The position numbers and the translations under genes were made by a program. DNA of 55,736 nt, from positions 1 to 55,736 of the forward strand of contig JAFSBM010000171.1 of assembly GCA_017437285.1 (NCBI GenBank), given 5' to 3'. The notes below the pieces were generated by a model, which did no database searches, was not told where the DNA came from, and was given only the letters and a program-made list of their open reading frames with translations. This DNA is from Ruminococcus sp. (lineage in GTDB: Bacteria > Bacillota > Clostridia > Oscillospirales > Ruminococcaceae). This document shows positions 1-8,352 of this stretch, in pieces (the first letter of the stretch is position 1; each line of letters starts with the position of its first letter).

Positions 1-4
1 TAAT

Positions 5-299
5 TATAGCAAACGACAAAATCTTTTGGCGTTTGCTATTTGCCGATCCGCACGGAGCAAACTTTAGTTTGCGGATGTGCGAGGCACTTTAAATCATTAA
101 TTATAGTGAATGTCAAATTATATTTGACGTTCACTATAATTTCGGGCGGATAATATCCGCCCCTACACAGATTTACGATATATAGCCATTTTGTAGGGAA
201 AGGTTGAGCCGTGTCCCTACAAATCATATCAGTTGCCCACATAATTACGCATTACGCATTAGAAAAAGGCTAACGGCTAAAGGCTAACAGCTAATGGCT
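5..299. repeat. Cluster of short palindromic and tandem repeats
   Basis: No convincing gene is seen in the first 308 bases. An imperfect hairpin lies at about 5-40, and a long inverted repeat at 99-141 has arms AATTATAGTGAA/TTCACTATAATT. A palindrome at 144-162 has arms GGGCGGATA/TATCCGCCC. At 243-262 ATTACGC is repeated, and at 268-299 the unit GGCTAA recurs four times. The mix resembles interspersed intergenic repeats common in Ruminococcus-type genomes (inference). A short GGCTAAtGGC-type run recurs in reverse orientation at 53502-53526. Confidence 0.6.
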
Positions 300-308
300 T
301 TTTATGCA

Positions 309-1175
309 TTATGAATTAAACAACCTCGCCATATACTCCTCTGTAGAGTATAATCCGCTGCGGTTATATCTGCCTATGCCGTAAAGACAATCTGGTTCAC
401 GGGTTATGTAATTCATCTGCTCACGGCAGGTAAGCGTCATTAAAAATCCGCTATCACGTATAACAGGCAGACTTTCACGGCTGACGCTGCCGAAAGGATA
501 GGTGAAAATCACGGGATAAAAGCCGATATTTTCACGGAATTCCTCTTGAAGCCGCTGAATATCCGCCAAAAGTGCCTTGCGGTAATCAGCCTCGGTTTCC
601 CCTGCATTGCGTGAACAGCCTACCCTGCCGTCATAGAGGGAGTGCATATCGTAGGTGTGATTTCCAAGTTCAATCCGCCCTGATTTCACAAGTTCCGCTG
701 TATCCTCCCACGTGAGATAGGAATATTTCGGATTGTGAGGGTCTTTTACAGCGTCATTGTCCATATACCGCCCTACAGTCGATACAACTGCGGTCATATC
801 ATATTTTTCAAGCAGGGGAACAAGCACCGATAAATTATTGTAAAATCCGTCGTCAAGGGTAATCATTACCCCATTTTCGGGGAGAGTTTCAAGGTGACGG
901 GTGTGGGAAATAACCTGCTGTGCGGTTACTGTCTGGTAGCCGTTATTTTTCAGCCATTGCAGGTCATTTTCAATCTGCCGGGGAGTTACAGCATATTCCG
1001 ACGGCGTATCGGCACAAAGGCTGTGATACATTATAACAGGCAGGGGAACAGGTTCTTCCGCCTTTACAAGAAAGGATTTCCCCAGTAAAATTACAATTGC
1101 CCCAACCAAAAACACAACTGCGGCGGTATATATTGCTTTGCCTGTAAAATTTTTCTCAAAGGCTTTTTTATTCAT
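309..1175 (-). CDS. Polysaccharide deacetylase (NodB domain, membrane-anchored)
   Basis: 288 aa. An N-terminal hydrophobic segment (about residues 16-37) looks like a signal anchor, so the enzyme should act outside the membrane. The NodB homology region follows: MYHSL, then TLDDGF (the Asp-Asp that binds metal and acts as base) and GNHTYDMHSL (the H-x3-H metal-ligand pattern). This family removes acetyl groups from peptidoglycan or other N-acetylated glycans; the substrate cannot be read here. It is divergent from spoIIP (142-base gap), which fits an envelope or sporulation role, but no shared regulation is proven. The start has a GGAGCG-like ribosome site a few bases upstream. Confidence 0.88.
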   Translation of the reverse strand: MNKKAFEKNFTGKAIYTAAVVFLVGAIVILLGKSFLVKAEEPVPLPVIMYHSLCADTPSEYAVTPRQIENDLQWLKNNGYQTVTAQQVISHTRHLETLPENGVMITLDDGFYNNLSVLVPLLEKYDMTAVVSTVGRYMDNDAVKDPHNPKYSYLTWEDTAELVKSGRIELGNHTYDMHSLYDGRVGCSRNAGETEADYRKALLADIQRLQEEFRENIGFYPVIFTYPFGSVSRESLPVIRDSGFLMTLTCREQMNYITREPDCLYGIGRYNRSGLYSTEEYMARLFNS

Positions 1176-1317
1176 AATATCACGCTCCTTTAATATCTTA
1201 TTCAGCAGGAAATAAAGAAATTCTAATTTGTGAAAGTATAAATATTCTCATCGGTGAATATAATTCCTGTAAAGGGACAATGATAAATCTGTAAATGAGT
1301 AAAGGACGGCGAGAAAT

Positions 1318-2457
1318 ATGAAAAGGCGAAAAAGAAATGCAATGGGGAGGGTTATACGCTGGGCAATTCTGCTTACTTTGCCTGTTACTGCTGCATTGGG
1401 TGCAAAGGGTATGAAATCTGCATTTGAAGTTCTGGGATTTTACGATGAAAAATCTGTGGCAGTTGTTAACGGGAAAGTAAGCTGTGATAAGCCTGTTGAG
1501 GCGGACTTGCTTTCCGCTGAAATGGTGCTTTCAAAGGGATATGGCGTATATGCACAGGTTGAAAGGGGAGAAGTAAGACTTCCAAGCCCTCTTGATATGG
1601 TGTCGGATAATGCAGGGGAAAAGCCGTACCCTACAAGCTGGACAAAGGGCGTTGGCATAGTCCGTTCCACATATGGCAAATACAGCGGAAATACATTTTT
1701 CAACCTTGACGGCGGAAGTCAGGTAAATAATAAAACCTCCCTTTCAAATGAACTTTTACAAAGGGAAAGCCGTATTGCTCCCGATTTCACCATAACCGAC
1801 ACAATTGAGCCGCAGGTGCTTATTTATCATACCCATACAACGGAGAGCTTTGAGCCGTTTGTTCGGGAAAATATGGACGCTGAATTCAACTACCGCACAA
1901 CTGATGAAACGAAAAATATAGTAATGGTGGGAAATGCAATACAGGCGGAACTGGAGGCAAAGGGGATAGGGGTTATACACGTGACGGAAATTCACGATTA
2001 TCCCTCGTATAACGGTTCATACGGCAGAAGCCGTGAGAGTATTGTGCCTATTCTTGAACAATATCCCGAAATAAAAGTTGCCCTTGATATTCACCGTGAC
2101 GCAATTTCCGGTGATGATTATGCCGCACAGCCGTTTATTGAAATAGACGGCAGAGAGGCGGCACAGATTATGATTATTTCGGGCTGCGATGACGGAACGC
2201 TGAATATGCCCGATTACCTTAAAAATTTCCATTTCGCAAGTGCATTGCAGCGGCAGTTTGAAGCGGATTATCCCTCCCTTGCACGTCCGATTTTATTCGA
2301 TTATCGCCACTACAATCAGGATTTAACCACAGGCAGCCTGCTTATTGAAGTAGGCTCACACGGAAATACCCTTGAACAGGTGCAGTATTCGGGGCAGCTT
2401 ATAGGCCGTTCCCTTTGCAGACTTTTAGAGGAGATGAAAGAAAATGGGCAGAAATAA
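1318..2457 (+). CDS. spoIIP: Stage II sporulation protein P
   Basis: 379 aa. SpoIIP is the membrane-anchored amidase/endopeptidase that, with SpoIID and SpoIIM, degrades septal peptidoglycan during engulfment in endospore formers. A basic N-terminus and a TM anchor (about residues 12-30) precede a linker and the SpoIIP domain. Visible motifs are VLIYHTHTTESF with the metal-binding His and Glu, ALDIHRDAI, and a C-terminal GSLLIEVGSHGNTLEQ holding the catalytic Glu. Length is normal for the family. The last 14 bases overlap the next gene, indicating translational coupling. It is the clearest marker here of a sporulating Firmicute. Confidence 0.93.
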   Translation: MKRRKRNAMGRVIRWAILLTLPVTAALGAKGMKSAFEVLGFYDEKSVAVVNGKVSCDKPVEADLLSAEMVLSKGYGVYAQVERGEVRLPSPLDMVSDNAGEKPYPTSWTKGVGIVRSTYGKYSGNTFFNLDGGSQVNNKTSLSNELLQRESRIAPDFTITDTIEPQVLIYHTHTTESFEPFVRENMDAEFNYRTTDETKNIVMVGNAIQAELEAKGIGVIHVTEIHDYPSYNGSYGRSRESIVPILEQYPEIKVALDIHRDAISGDDYAAQPFIEIDGREAAQIMIISGCDDGTLNMPDYLKNFHFASALQRQFEADYPSLARPILFDYRHYNQDLTTGSLLIEVGSHGNTLEQVQYSGQLIGRSLCRLLEEMKENGQK

Positions 2458-2752
2458 AAAAACGGTCAGGGGGATACTTGTGTATCTCATTCTGACCGTG
2501 GGAATGTGGATGTTTTTTTATTCCTATGCCAATTCCTACAACAGGCTTACGGATAAAAAAATACCTCCTGCCGCTTTAAAAGTGGACAAGGAGGATGTTA
2601 TAGTTGAAGTTGTCGGGGAAAGCTTTCGCCTTGAAACCGATATATTTTCCCCACACAGCGATTTTTATTTTGCCTCATATATGTTCGTGCCTACCGAACT
2701 GCGGCTTTTATGTACTGCTGTATCTGCGTGGGAAAAGGAATTCGGGCTGTGA
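2444..2752 (+). CDS. Small membrane protein coupled to spoIIP
   Basis: 102 aa, family not recognised. A basic N-terminus and one TM helix (about residues 11-29) are followed by a short extracytoplasmic domain of about 70 residues. The ATG lies inside the end of spoIIP (14-base overlap) with GAGATGAAAG as a likely ribosome site, so the two are translated together. Its 3' end overlaps the converging gene by 45 bases. The context suggests a spore-envelope or engulfment accessory role, but that is inference only. Confidence 0.7.
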   Translation: MGRNKKTVRGILVYLILTVGMWMFFYSYANSYNRLTDKKIPPAALKVDKEDVIVEVVGESFRLETDIFSPHSDFYFASYMFVPTELRLLCTAVSAWEKEFGL

Positions 2753-3283
2753 TGTTATATCGTCGTAGAAGCAGTTAAGCTCTCCTGCGTAGTAAAGCTC
2801 TGCATTGGGGAAATTGCGGAAATCATCGGGAGTATATAGAGAGAATGGCTTTTCAAGCTGAATACCGATACTTTCCATAGTATAAGCCACAAATTGCGAG
2901 CATACGAAATGCTTGTTGCGTTTCCAGTTTCTTTTTAAATGCAAAGGAACAAGACCGAGAAGATTGTAGGAATATATGTGACGGTTTTCGGAAAAATGCT
3001 GTATTATGCGGTTATATTCCTCTTTCTGCTCACGGGTTACTTTTATGCGGTAAATTTCGCAGGGAATAAAGTCAAACTGCCCTAAGGTTCCCTTGCCCAC
3101 AATTTCCTTGTTAAAGGTAGCGGGAAGCATAAAAAGGCGGTATGTGCGGCAGAAACTGTACATTTCCGATAAATCCTCACAGCCTGAGAGAGAAACGTGG
3201 TTGTAAGGCTTTTTTGTCATAAACCTGAAAAGACGTGCAGGTTTAGTTCCTGTTTGTGCAACAATGATGTAAATGTAGTCCAA
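2708..3283 (-). CDS. Permuted papain-like (NlpC/P60 superfamily, YiiX/YebB-like) protein
   Basis: 191 aa from a TTG at 3283, chosen because GGGGGTG stands 7 bases upstream; the frame is open further but has no better start. The protein has FRFMTKKPYNHVSLS near residue 20 (His of the permuted papain fold) and KHFVCSQFVAYTM near residue 145 (catalytic Cys). That His-before-Cys order is typical of circularly permuted NlpC/P60 proteins. Such proteins act on amide or thioester bonds in lipids or peptidoglycan; the substrate is unknown. It is transcribed from a promoter sharing its -35 region with the tRNA-Arg promoter. Confidence 0.78.
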   Translation of the reverse strand: MDYIYIIVAQTGTKPARLFRFMTKKPYNHVSLSGCEDLSEMYSFCRTYRLFMLPATFNKEIVGKGTLGQFDFIPCEIYRIKVTREQKEEYNRIIQHFSENRHIYSYNLLGLVPLHLKRNWKRNKHFVCSQFVAYTMESIGIQLEKPFSLYTPDDFRNFPNAELYYAGELNCFYDDITSQPEFLFPRRYSST

Positions 3284-3332
3284 ATGTTCACCCCCATATC
3301 CTAAAATGTAAAAGAAGTCTTTTTCTAAAACT

Positions 3333-3377
3333 ATTATATCATAAACTCTTGCAAATTTCAAGAGTTTTTGATATAAT
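3333..3377. promoter_or_regulatory. Back-to-back divergent promoters over a palindrome
   Basis: Plus strand: TTGCAA at 3349-3354 and TATAAT at 3372-3377, 17-base spacer, reading toward tRNA-Arg. Minus strand: TTGAAA at 3356-3361 and TATAAT at 3333-3338, 17-base spacer, reading toward the 2708-3283 gene. Both -35 boxes sit inside one inverted repeat (3343-3367, arms AAACTCTTG/CAAGAGTTT), so the two polymerases cannot bind simultaneously. Confidence 0.8.
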
Positions 3378-3420
3378 ATTATATGGTGCATTTTACAGAT
3401 TATTGCATTAAGTTTTTTAT

Positions 3421-3495
3421 GCGCCTGTAGCTCAGTGGATAGAGCAGTAGCCTCCGACGCTATGTGCGATGGTTCGATTCCATTCAGGCGTACCA
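3421..3495 (+). tRNA. tRNA-Arg (anticodon CCG)
   Basis: A full cloverleaf can be drawn. The acceptor is GCGCCTG/CAGGCGT, the anticodon stem GTAGC/GCTAT encloses loop CTCCGAC (anticodon CCG, reads CGG), and the T loop is TTCGATT. The 3' ACCA is encoded. The only terminator-like signal before the ATP-grasp gene at 3573 is a weak hairpin, so read-through is possible. Confidence 0.93.
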
Positions 3496-3537
3496 GTCAA
3501 CGGCTTTCAGAAAGCCATATTATTTTGAAAGGATATG

Positions 3538-3559
3538 TAATTAAAGTAAACTTTAATTA
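3538..3559. promoter_or_regulatory. Perfect 10-base inverted repeat before the ATP-grasp start
   Basis: Arms TAATTAAAGT and ACTTTAATTA are separated by AA, ending 13 bases before the ATG at 3573. It could be an operator or an mRNA hairpin near the ribosome site. A smaller hairpin (GGCTTT/AAAGCC, 3502-3516) precedes it. The function is not known. Confidence 0.45.
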
Positions 3560-3572
3560 TTACGGTGAACCT

Positions 3573-4772
3573 ATGAAAAGATTACTTCTGCTTGGCGGCT
3601 CAAGATACATACTGCCAATTATCGAGGCTGCCCATAATCTCGGTTATTACGTTATCACCTGCGACTATCTTCCCGATAATATCGCCCACAAGTATTCGGA
3701 CGAGTACTGCAATGTGAGCATTATTGATAAGGAAGCAGTTCTTGAAGCAGCAAAGAAGCTCAATATTGACGGTGTGCTTTCATTTGCCTGTGACCCCGGT
3801 GTTGCAACAGCTGCATATGTAGCTGAAAAGCTTGGTCTGCCCCACAGCGGTTCATATGAATCTGTAAGTATTCTTCAGAATAAGGGTAAATTCCGTAAAT
3901 TCCTTGCTGACAACGGCTTTGACGTTCCAAATGCAAAGGGATATAAGTCAATTGACGAGGCTCTTGGTGATGTGGATTACTTCAACTGGCCCGTTATCGT
4001 TAAGCCTACAGATTCAGCAGGAAGCAAGGGCGTAACAAGAGTTGACGACCCTGCAAAGCTCCGTGAAAGCATTGAGTATGCTATTTCATTCTCACATAGT
4101 GATGAATTCATTATTGAGGATTTCCTTGAAAAGAAAGGTCATTCCTCTGATACAGACAGCTTCTCTGTTGACGGCGAACTGAAATTCGTTTCATTCTCCG
4201 CACAGCGTTTTGATGAGAACTGCGAAAACCCATACACACCCTCAGCATACAGCTGGCCTTCAACAATTTCCGAGGCACATCAGGAGAAGTTAAAGGGCGA
4301 AATTCAGCGTCTTTTGACACTTCTTGATATGAAAACTTCAATTTACAATATTGAAGTAAGAGAGTGTACAAACGGCAAGTCATACATCATGGAGGTTTCT
4401 CCCCGTGGCGGCGGAAATCGTCTTGCTGAAATGCTCCGTTATGCTACAGGTGTTGACCTTGTAACAAACTCTGTACGTGCAGCTGTGGGCGACCCTGTTG
4501 TAGATGTTGAGCAGAAGCCATACAACGGCTGCTGGGCTGAAATTATTCTCCACAGCGAAAAGGCTGGTGTATTTGATTCTCTTTGGATTTCTGATGAAAT
4601 CAAGGATAATATTGTTGAGCGTGACCTCTGGATTGAAAGCAATACAGAAGTAGGCGGATTTTCAGGTGCAAACGAGGCTATCGGTACACTTGTACTCCGT
4701 TTTGATACTCAGGAGCAGCTTGATGAAGTTCTTACAAATCAGAGCAAATACGTAAAGGTTGTACTTAAATAA
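3573..4772 (+). CDS. ATP-grasp ligase (carbamoyl-phosphate-synthase-like)
   Basis: 399 aa. The ATG at 3573 is used because upstream in-frame codons run into tRNA-Arg and because GGTGA lies 5 bases before it. An N-terminal pre-ATP-grasp fold begins with LLLLGGSRYILPII. The ATP-grasp domain follows (about residues 100-300), with WPVIVKPTDSAGSKGV (ATP-binding Lys and Gly-rich loop), a FIIEDFLE segment and the metal-binding MEVSPRGGGNR. Such enzymes join a carboxylate to an amine through an acyl phosphate. It is first of three tightly spaced genes, with another ATP-grasp third. Likely role: attaching an amino acid or small acid to an amino sugar or metabolite (inference). Confidence 0.82.
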   Translation: MKRLLLLGGSRYILPIIEAAHNLGYYVITCDYLPDNIAHKYSDEYCNVSIIDKEAVLEAAKKLNIDGVLSFACDPGVATAAYVAEKLGLPHSGSYESVSILQNKGKFRKFLADNGFDVPNAKGYKSIDEALGDVDYFNWPVIVKPTDSAGSKGVTRVDDPAKLRESIEYAISFSHSDEFIIEDFLEKKGHSSDTDSFSVDGELKFVSFSAQRFDENCENPYTPSAYSWPSTISEAHQEKLKGEIQRLLTLLDMKTSIYNIEVRECTNGKSYIMEVSPRGGGNRLAEMLRYATGVDLVTNSVRAAVGDPVVDVEQKPYNGCWAEIILHSEKAGVFDSLWISDEIKDNIVERDLWIESNTEVGGFSGANEAIGTLVLRFDTQEQLDEVLTNQSKYVKVVLK

Positions 4773-4781
4773 GGTGATATT

Positions 4782-5732
4782 ATGCGTGAAATAGGCGGTT
4801 ATTTTGAGCTTGACAAGTATAGTATGCCTATGCTCCATGAGGGAGCAATTGCCCTTAACTGCGGCAGAAATACCCTTGCTTATCTCATAGAAGCAAAGGG
4901 AATTGAAAAAATAAAAGTTCCGAAATTTCTCTGCGATACCGTTAGAGAAGTATGCGAAAAAGAAAAAATTTCCATTTCATTCTACAGCATTACAAGGGAT
5001 TTTCTTCCCGAAGAATTGAATCTTGAAGCTGACGAATGGCTGTATTTAGTGAATTTCTACGGACAGCTTGACAATGATACAATCCGTGGCTATGTTGAAA
5101 AGTATGAGCGTGTAATTGTTGACCACGCACAGGCATATTTTCAGATGCCTCTTGAAAATGTGGACACGCTTTACACCTGCCGCAAATTTTTCGGAGTAGC
5201 TGACGGCGGAATTCTCTACACAGATACAAAGCTTGACAGGGAAATTCCACAGGACGAGTCCTTTGACCGAATGAAATTCGTTCTTGGCAGATTTGAAAGA
5301 AGTGCGTCGGAGTTTTATGCCGAGGCTGCTTCAAATAACGACTTTTTTGCAGATGAGCAGATAAAGCTTATGTCAAAGCTTACGGAAAATCTTCTTCACG
5401 GAATTGACTATGAAGCTGTAAAGCAGAAAAGAACGAGAAATTTTGAAATTCTTCACGAAGCTTTCGGAAAAATCAATCCTCTGAAACTGACAGTTCCCCA
5501 GGGAGCGTTTATGTATCCTCTTTACCTTGAAAAGGGCGGAGAAATCCGCAGAAAATTGCAGGCAAAGAAGATATTTATTCCCACTCTGTGGCCTGATGTG
5601 TTCGAGCATTGTGACGAAAGTGAACTTGAATATGACTATGCGAAAAATATTCTCCCTATTCCCGTTGACCAGCGGTATGACGAGGAGGATATGAAATATA
5701 TTATCAAAGCTGTTTTCGATGAAATTGAATAG
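4782..5732 (+). CDS. DegT/aspartate-aminotransferase-fold PLP protein
   Basis: 316 aa, shorter than classic DegT/DnrJ/EryC1 enzymes (360-420 aa). The sequence keeps a PLP-type core: LNCGRNTLAYL near residue 25 as phosphate-binding loop, VDHAQ with Asp114 as the likely PLP ring-nitrogen partner, and CRKFFGVADGG with Lys135 as the likely Schiff-base lysine. It starts 9 bases after the ATP-grasp gene and is followed 10 bases later by another, so the three form one operon. It may aminate a keto sugar or a small acid later ligated by its neighbours (inference). The short C-terminal half makes a non-transaminase activity possible. Confidence 0.72.
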   Translation: MREIGGYFELDKYSMPMLHEGAIALNCGRNTLAYLIEAKGIEKIKVPKFLCDTVREVCEKEKISISFYSITRDFLPEELNLEADEWLYLVNFYGQLDNDTIRGYVEKYERVIVDHAQAYFQMPLENVDTLYTCRKFFGVADGGILYTDTKLDREIPQDESFDRMKFVLGRFERSASEFYAEAASNNDFFADEQIKLMSKLTENLLHGIDYEAVKQKRTRNFEILHEAFGKINPLKLTVPQGAFMYPLYLEKGGEIRRKLQAKKIFIPTLWPDVFEHCDESELEYDYAKNILPIPVDQRYDEEDMKYIIKAVFDEIE

Positions 5733-5742
5733 GAGATTAGCT

Positions 5743-7023
5743 ATGAAAAATTCTTTAAAAGATAAAAGACTTCTTTTCCTCGGCAGTACGCCAAATATAG
5801 CAGGAATGGTGAAAACTGCAAAGGAAATGGGCGTTTATGTTCTTGTTACGGATAACAAATCCCTTGAAAATGCACCTGCAAAACAGATTGCAGACGAATA
5901 TGCAGATATAAGCCTTGCAGATATTGACAAGGTTGTTGATTACATTAAGGAAAAGAATGTTGACGGTGTTCTGACAGGATTTTCGGATTCCTACCTTGCT
6001 TATTATGAGGAAATCTGCGAAAAATCGGGACTTCCCTGCTATGGCGATAAAAAGACATTTGCTATTGCTACAGATAAAATGTGTTTCAAGAAAGCCTGTG
6101 ATGAATCCGGAGTCGGCACAATTCCCGGAATTAATGCCTATTCCTATGAGGAGGCACTTGAATTTGCTGAAAAGTCAAGTTTTCCGCTTATGCTCAAGCC
6201 TGCTGACAACAGCGGTTCAAGAGGCGTTATAAAGTGCGAATCCCTTGACGAATTGAAAAATGCCTATGAGTATGCACTTTCTTTCTCACCTACAAAAAAC
6301 GTAATGTGTGAGAGATTTATGGCTTGTGACGGAATAGGCGTTTCGTATCAGCTTATAAACGGTGAGGCTTATTTGTCCTCAACCTGTGACCGTGTGAATT
6401 ATTGTGCGGCAGGGGACGGCTCGTCAATAACAGGCGATTTGCTTTATCCCTCAAAATATACTGACCGCTATATAAAGGAAATGGACGAGAGTGTTAAGAA
6501 AATGCTCCGTGTCAATGGCTTTAATCACGGTATGGTAAGCTTGCAGTCATTCGTTGATGACGAGGGATTTTATATGTGTGAAATGTGCTATCGTCCCAGC
6601 GGCGGTCATCACTACATTCTTATAAAAGACCAGAACGGCATTGACGGTCTGGAGCTGCTTATTGAATTTGCTCTTACTGGCAAGGTTGAGGGATATAATT
6701 CAGAAAATGAAACTCCCTATTTCAAGGAAATGTGTGCAATGACTCATATTGTGGGCAAGCCCTTGCAGGAAATTGCTGTAGCAGAGGGATTTGATACTGT
6801 GGCAAAGCTTGACGGTGTTATTGATGTATCTCAGGCTTTATTTGCAGGGGATACTGTCGGCAAGGACGGTACTACAGCTCAGGTTCTTGGCTCTGTATGG
6901 TTCAAGGCTGCTGATTTTGACGGCTTATGTGCTGCTGCTGATACTTATAACAAGGCACTTTGTTTTAAAGATGCCGAGGGCAACACTCTCTTAAAGGGAC
7001 GTAAATTTACTGAAACTCACTAA
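5743..7023 (+). CDS. ATP-grasp ligase
   Basis: 426 aa from the ATG at 5743, preceded by AGGAG 7 bases away; an earlier in-frame start would overlap the upstream gene without a ribosome site. The N-terminal Rossmann-like fold begins LLFLGSTPNIAGMV. The ATP-grasp core includes FPLMLKPADNSGSRGV and the metal-binding region MCEMCYRPSGGHH, where the usual Glu-x-Asn pattern is altered. The extended C-terminus (from about residue 330) is seen in ligases that modify amino acids or peptides. Third gene of the operon; a terminator follows directly. Substrates cannot be deduced. Confidence 0.8.
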   Translation: MKNSLKDKRLLFLGSTPNIAGMVKTAKEMGVYVLVTDNKSLENAPAKQIADEYADISLADIDKVVDYIKEKNVDGVLTGFSDSYLAYYEEICEKSGLPCYGDKKTFAIATDKMCFKKACDESGVGTIPGINAYSYEEALEFAEKSSFPLMLKPADNSGSRGVIKCESLDELKNAYEYALSFSPTKNVMCERFMACDGIGVSYQLINGEAYLSSTCDRVNYCAAGDGSSITGDLLYPSKYTDRYIKEMDESVKKMLRVNGFNHGMVSLQSFVDDEGFYMCEMCYRPSGGHHYILIKDQNGIDGLELLIEFALTGKVEGYNSENETPYFKEMCAMTHIVGKPLQEIAVAEGFDTVAKLDGVIDVSQALFAGDTVGKDGTTAQVLGSVWFKAADFDGLCAAADTYNKALCFKDAEGNTLLKGRKFTETH

Positions 7024-7030
7024 TAAATAT

Positions 7031-7064
7031 AAGGTCAGCGTTTTTTTGTGCCGCTGACCTTTTA
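7031..7064 (+). terminator. Rho-independent terminator
   Basis: Perfect 10-base arms AAGGTCAGCG/CGCTGACCTT around a T-rich loop, followed by TTT, eight bases after the stop of the second ATP-grasp gene. The A-run on the other side could make it bidirectional. Confidence 0.85.
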
Positions 7065-7065
7065 T

Positions 7066-7158
7066 AATACCAATCCCTAAAACAACGGTAGACAAATCGA
7101 ATGGCATAAATACTGTCTGTCGTCATCTTTTTCTACTAACATTTTAGGGATTGGTATA
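7066..7158. mobile_element. MITE-like inverted-repeat element (family B)
   Basis: Outer arms TACCAATCCCTAAAA (7068-7082) and TTTTAGGGATTGGTA (7142-7156) are perfect inverted repeats; homology between the arms continues weakly inward. The element is about 90 bases and has no coding capacity. The left arm plus about 15 more bases recurs inverted at 29088-29118 with two mismatches in 31, so it is a dispersed family. No transposase is present in the window. Confidence 0.6.
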
Positions 7159-7179
7159 AAACTGGAATAGAGGTGCAAA

Positions 7180-7596
7180 ATGAACAATCTCGAAATTAAA
7201 CACAACAAACTGACAGCTAAGGAGTTTATTTATCTGTGGGAATCCGTGTGGAGCGATGCTCCCACAAAGGAGCAGATTGAACTTGCGTTGACTCACAGTA
7301 TTTATGTGGTGTCGGTGTATGATAGGGGAAAAGTAGCTGCAATGGCTCGAATGATTGGCGATATGGGGCTGTGCTATTATATTAAAGATGTAGTTGTCCA
7401 CCCTGACTATCAGAAGCAGGGGATAGGCAGAGGGCTTATAAATGAACTGCTGGACTTCATTAAATCCAACGGTATAAGCGGAACACAAATTTTCGTGGAG
7501 CTTTGTGCAATGCCAGATAAGATTCCCTTTTATGAAAAATTCGGATTTTCCGCCAATGAGGCACAGAGGCTCCGAATTATGCTCCCTGTAGAATAA
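7180..7596 (+). CDS. GNAT-family N-acetyltransferase
   Basis: 138 aa, the normal size for a single GNAT domain. The acetyl-CoA-binding motif is visible as VVVHPDYQKQGIGRGLI (Q/R-x-x-G-x-G/A type) near residues 72-88, and the C-terminal beta strand pattern PFYEKFGF is typical. The family transfers an acetyl group to an amine; the substrate is unknown. It stands alone between an inverted-repeat element and the converging single-gene array, so it is probably an accessory acquisition. Confidence 0.88.
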   Translation: MNNLEIKHNKLTAKEFIYLWESVWSDAPTKEQIELALTHSIYVVSVYDRGKVAAMARMIGDMGLCYYIKDVVVHPDYQKQGIGRGLINELLDFIKSNGISGTQIFVELCAMPDKIPFYEKFGFSANEAQRLRIMLPVE

Positions 7597-7597
7597 A

Positions 7598-7631
7598 ACA
7601 ACCGCCCGATGTGTAAATGTCGGGCGGTTGT
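7598..7631 (-). terminator. Terminator type T2 (copy 1) of the cassette array
   Basis: Arms ACAACCGCCCGA/TCGGGCGGTTGT, followed on the minus strand by TTTT, downstream of the 7654-8151 gene. It is near-identical to 8799-8830 and 9454-9487, including flanking TTTATCCAAC. It can also stop the converging GNAT transcript. Confidence 0.85.
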
Positions 7632-7653
7632 GCTTGGTTGGATAAATTGAAAT

Positions 7654-8151
7654 TTAGTGTGCATATACACATATTATAATTATGACTGTTTCAAAAACGA
7701 TTCCAATAACGCACATTATTATTGCTATTGCAAGGTCGCTAAATGGCAATATAATATTATCAGAATCATTTTTGTCTATTTTGATTTTTATTTCGTCGCC
7801 AACATCTAAGCTTTTTATGCTGAAAAAATTGTGTAATTCTTTGATATGGGTATTATTGCTTTCGTCCTCGTATTTAATAACATAGCAAATATAGCCGCCT
7901 TTACCGGCGTGTACTAATTTAGTTGATTGAATAACAGCAGATGCACAGTAAAAATTATTCTTGTTTCGGTTAACCAGTAGTTTTACAACTCTATTAAAGC
8001 ACAGATAAGCAGTACCAATCATAAGAACAATCAAAGCAAATTCAGGGGGGAATGTATTCGCTTGGTAATCTTCTGATATACCATAACCAAGTAAAAATAT
8101 AAAAAGTGATATACTTACAATTATTTCATCTTTACCTAATTTATTATACAC
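7654..8151 (-). CDS. DUF3592-like membrane protein (cassette unit 1)
   Basis: 165 aa from GTG at 8151, picked because AGGAGG lies 7 bases upstream; the longer frame would begin inside the promoter region. There are two TM helices near the N-terminus (about residues 14-30 and 38-55), a central beta-rich domain (about 70-125) resembling DUF3592, and a C-terminal TM helix. The function is unknown for this group. It has its own promoter and terminator and is distantly similar in design to the gene at 36764-37390. It is one of four unrelated genes carried between repeated control modules. Confidence 0.65.
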   Translation of the reverse strand: MYNKLGKDEIIVSISLFIFLLGYGISEDYQANTFPPEFALIVLMIGTAYLCFNRVVKLLVNRNKNNFYCASAVIQSTKLVHAGKGGYICYVIKYEDESNNTHIKELHNFFSIKSLDVGDEIKIKIDKNDSDNIILPFSDLAIAIIMCVIGIVFETVIIIICVYAH

Positions 8152-8194
8152 AAGCTCTCCTCCTAAAGTTCTTATAGTCTGTCCGACCAACTAT

Positions 8195-8223
8195 ATTATA
8201 TCATAATTCAAAAACAATTGCAA
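8195..8223 (-). promoter_or_regulatory. Cassette promoter Pa for the 7654-8151 gene
   Basis: TTGCAA (8218-8223), 17-base spacer, TATAAT (8195-8200), then the shared downstream block TTGGTCGGACAGAC. The spacer is of the Pa type, like 9391-9419. Confidence 0.85.
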
Positions 8224-8228
8224 CAAAA

Positions 8229-8255
8229 AACCTCCGATATATTGACATCGGAGAT
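8229..8255 (-). terminator. Terminator type T1 (copy of the tRNA-operon terminator)
   Basis: CTCCGAT/ATCGGAG hairpin followed on the minus strand by TTTTTT. It is the same hairpin as at the end of the tRNA operon (9916-9943), and here ends the 8353-8685 transcript. Confidence 0.8.
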
Positions 8256-8352
8256 TTTGTCACTCTCGCTCAAAATAGATGACATAGAAAATGGCTTTGT
8301 AATATGTTCAGTTCGGTAAATTGGAATTTATCGCTAAGACAAGCCGAAAATT

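Noticed and set aside
36..242. 68-residue minus-strand frame in the left-edge repeats
   Set aside because: It consists of palindromic repeat sequence (GGGCGGATA and neighbours); no ribosome site and no gene-like composition.
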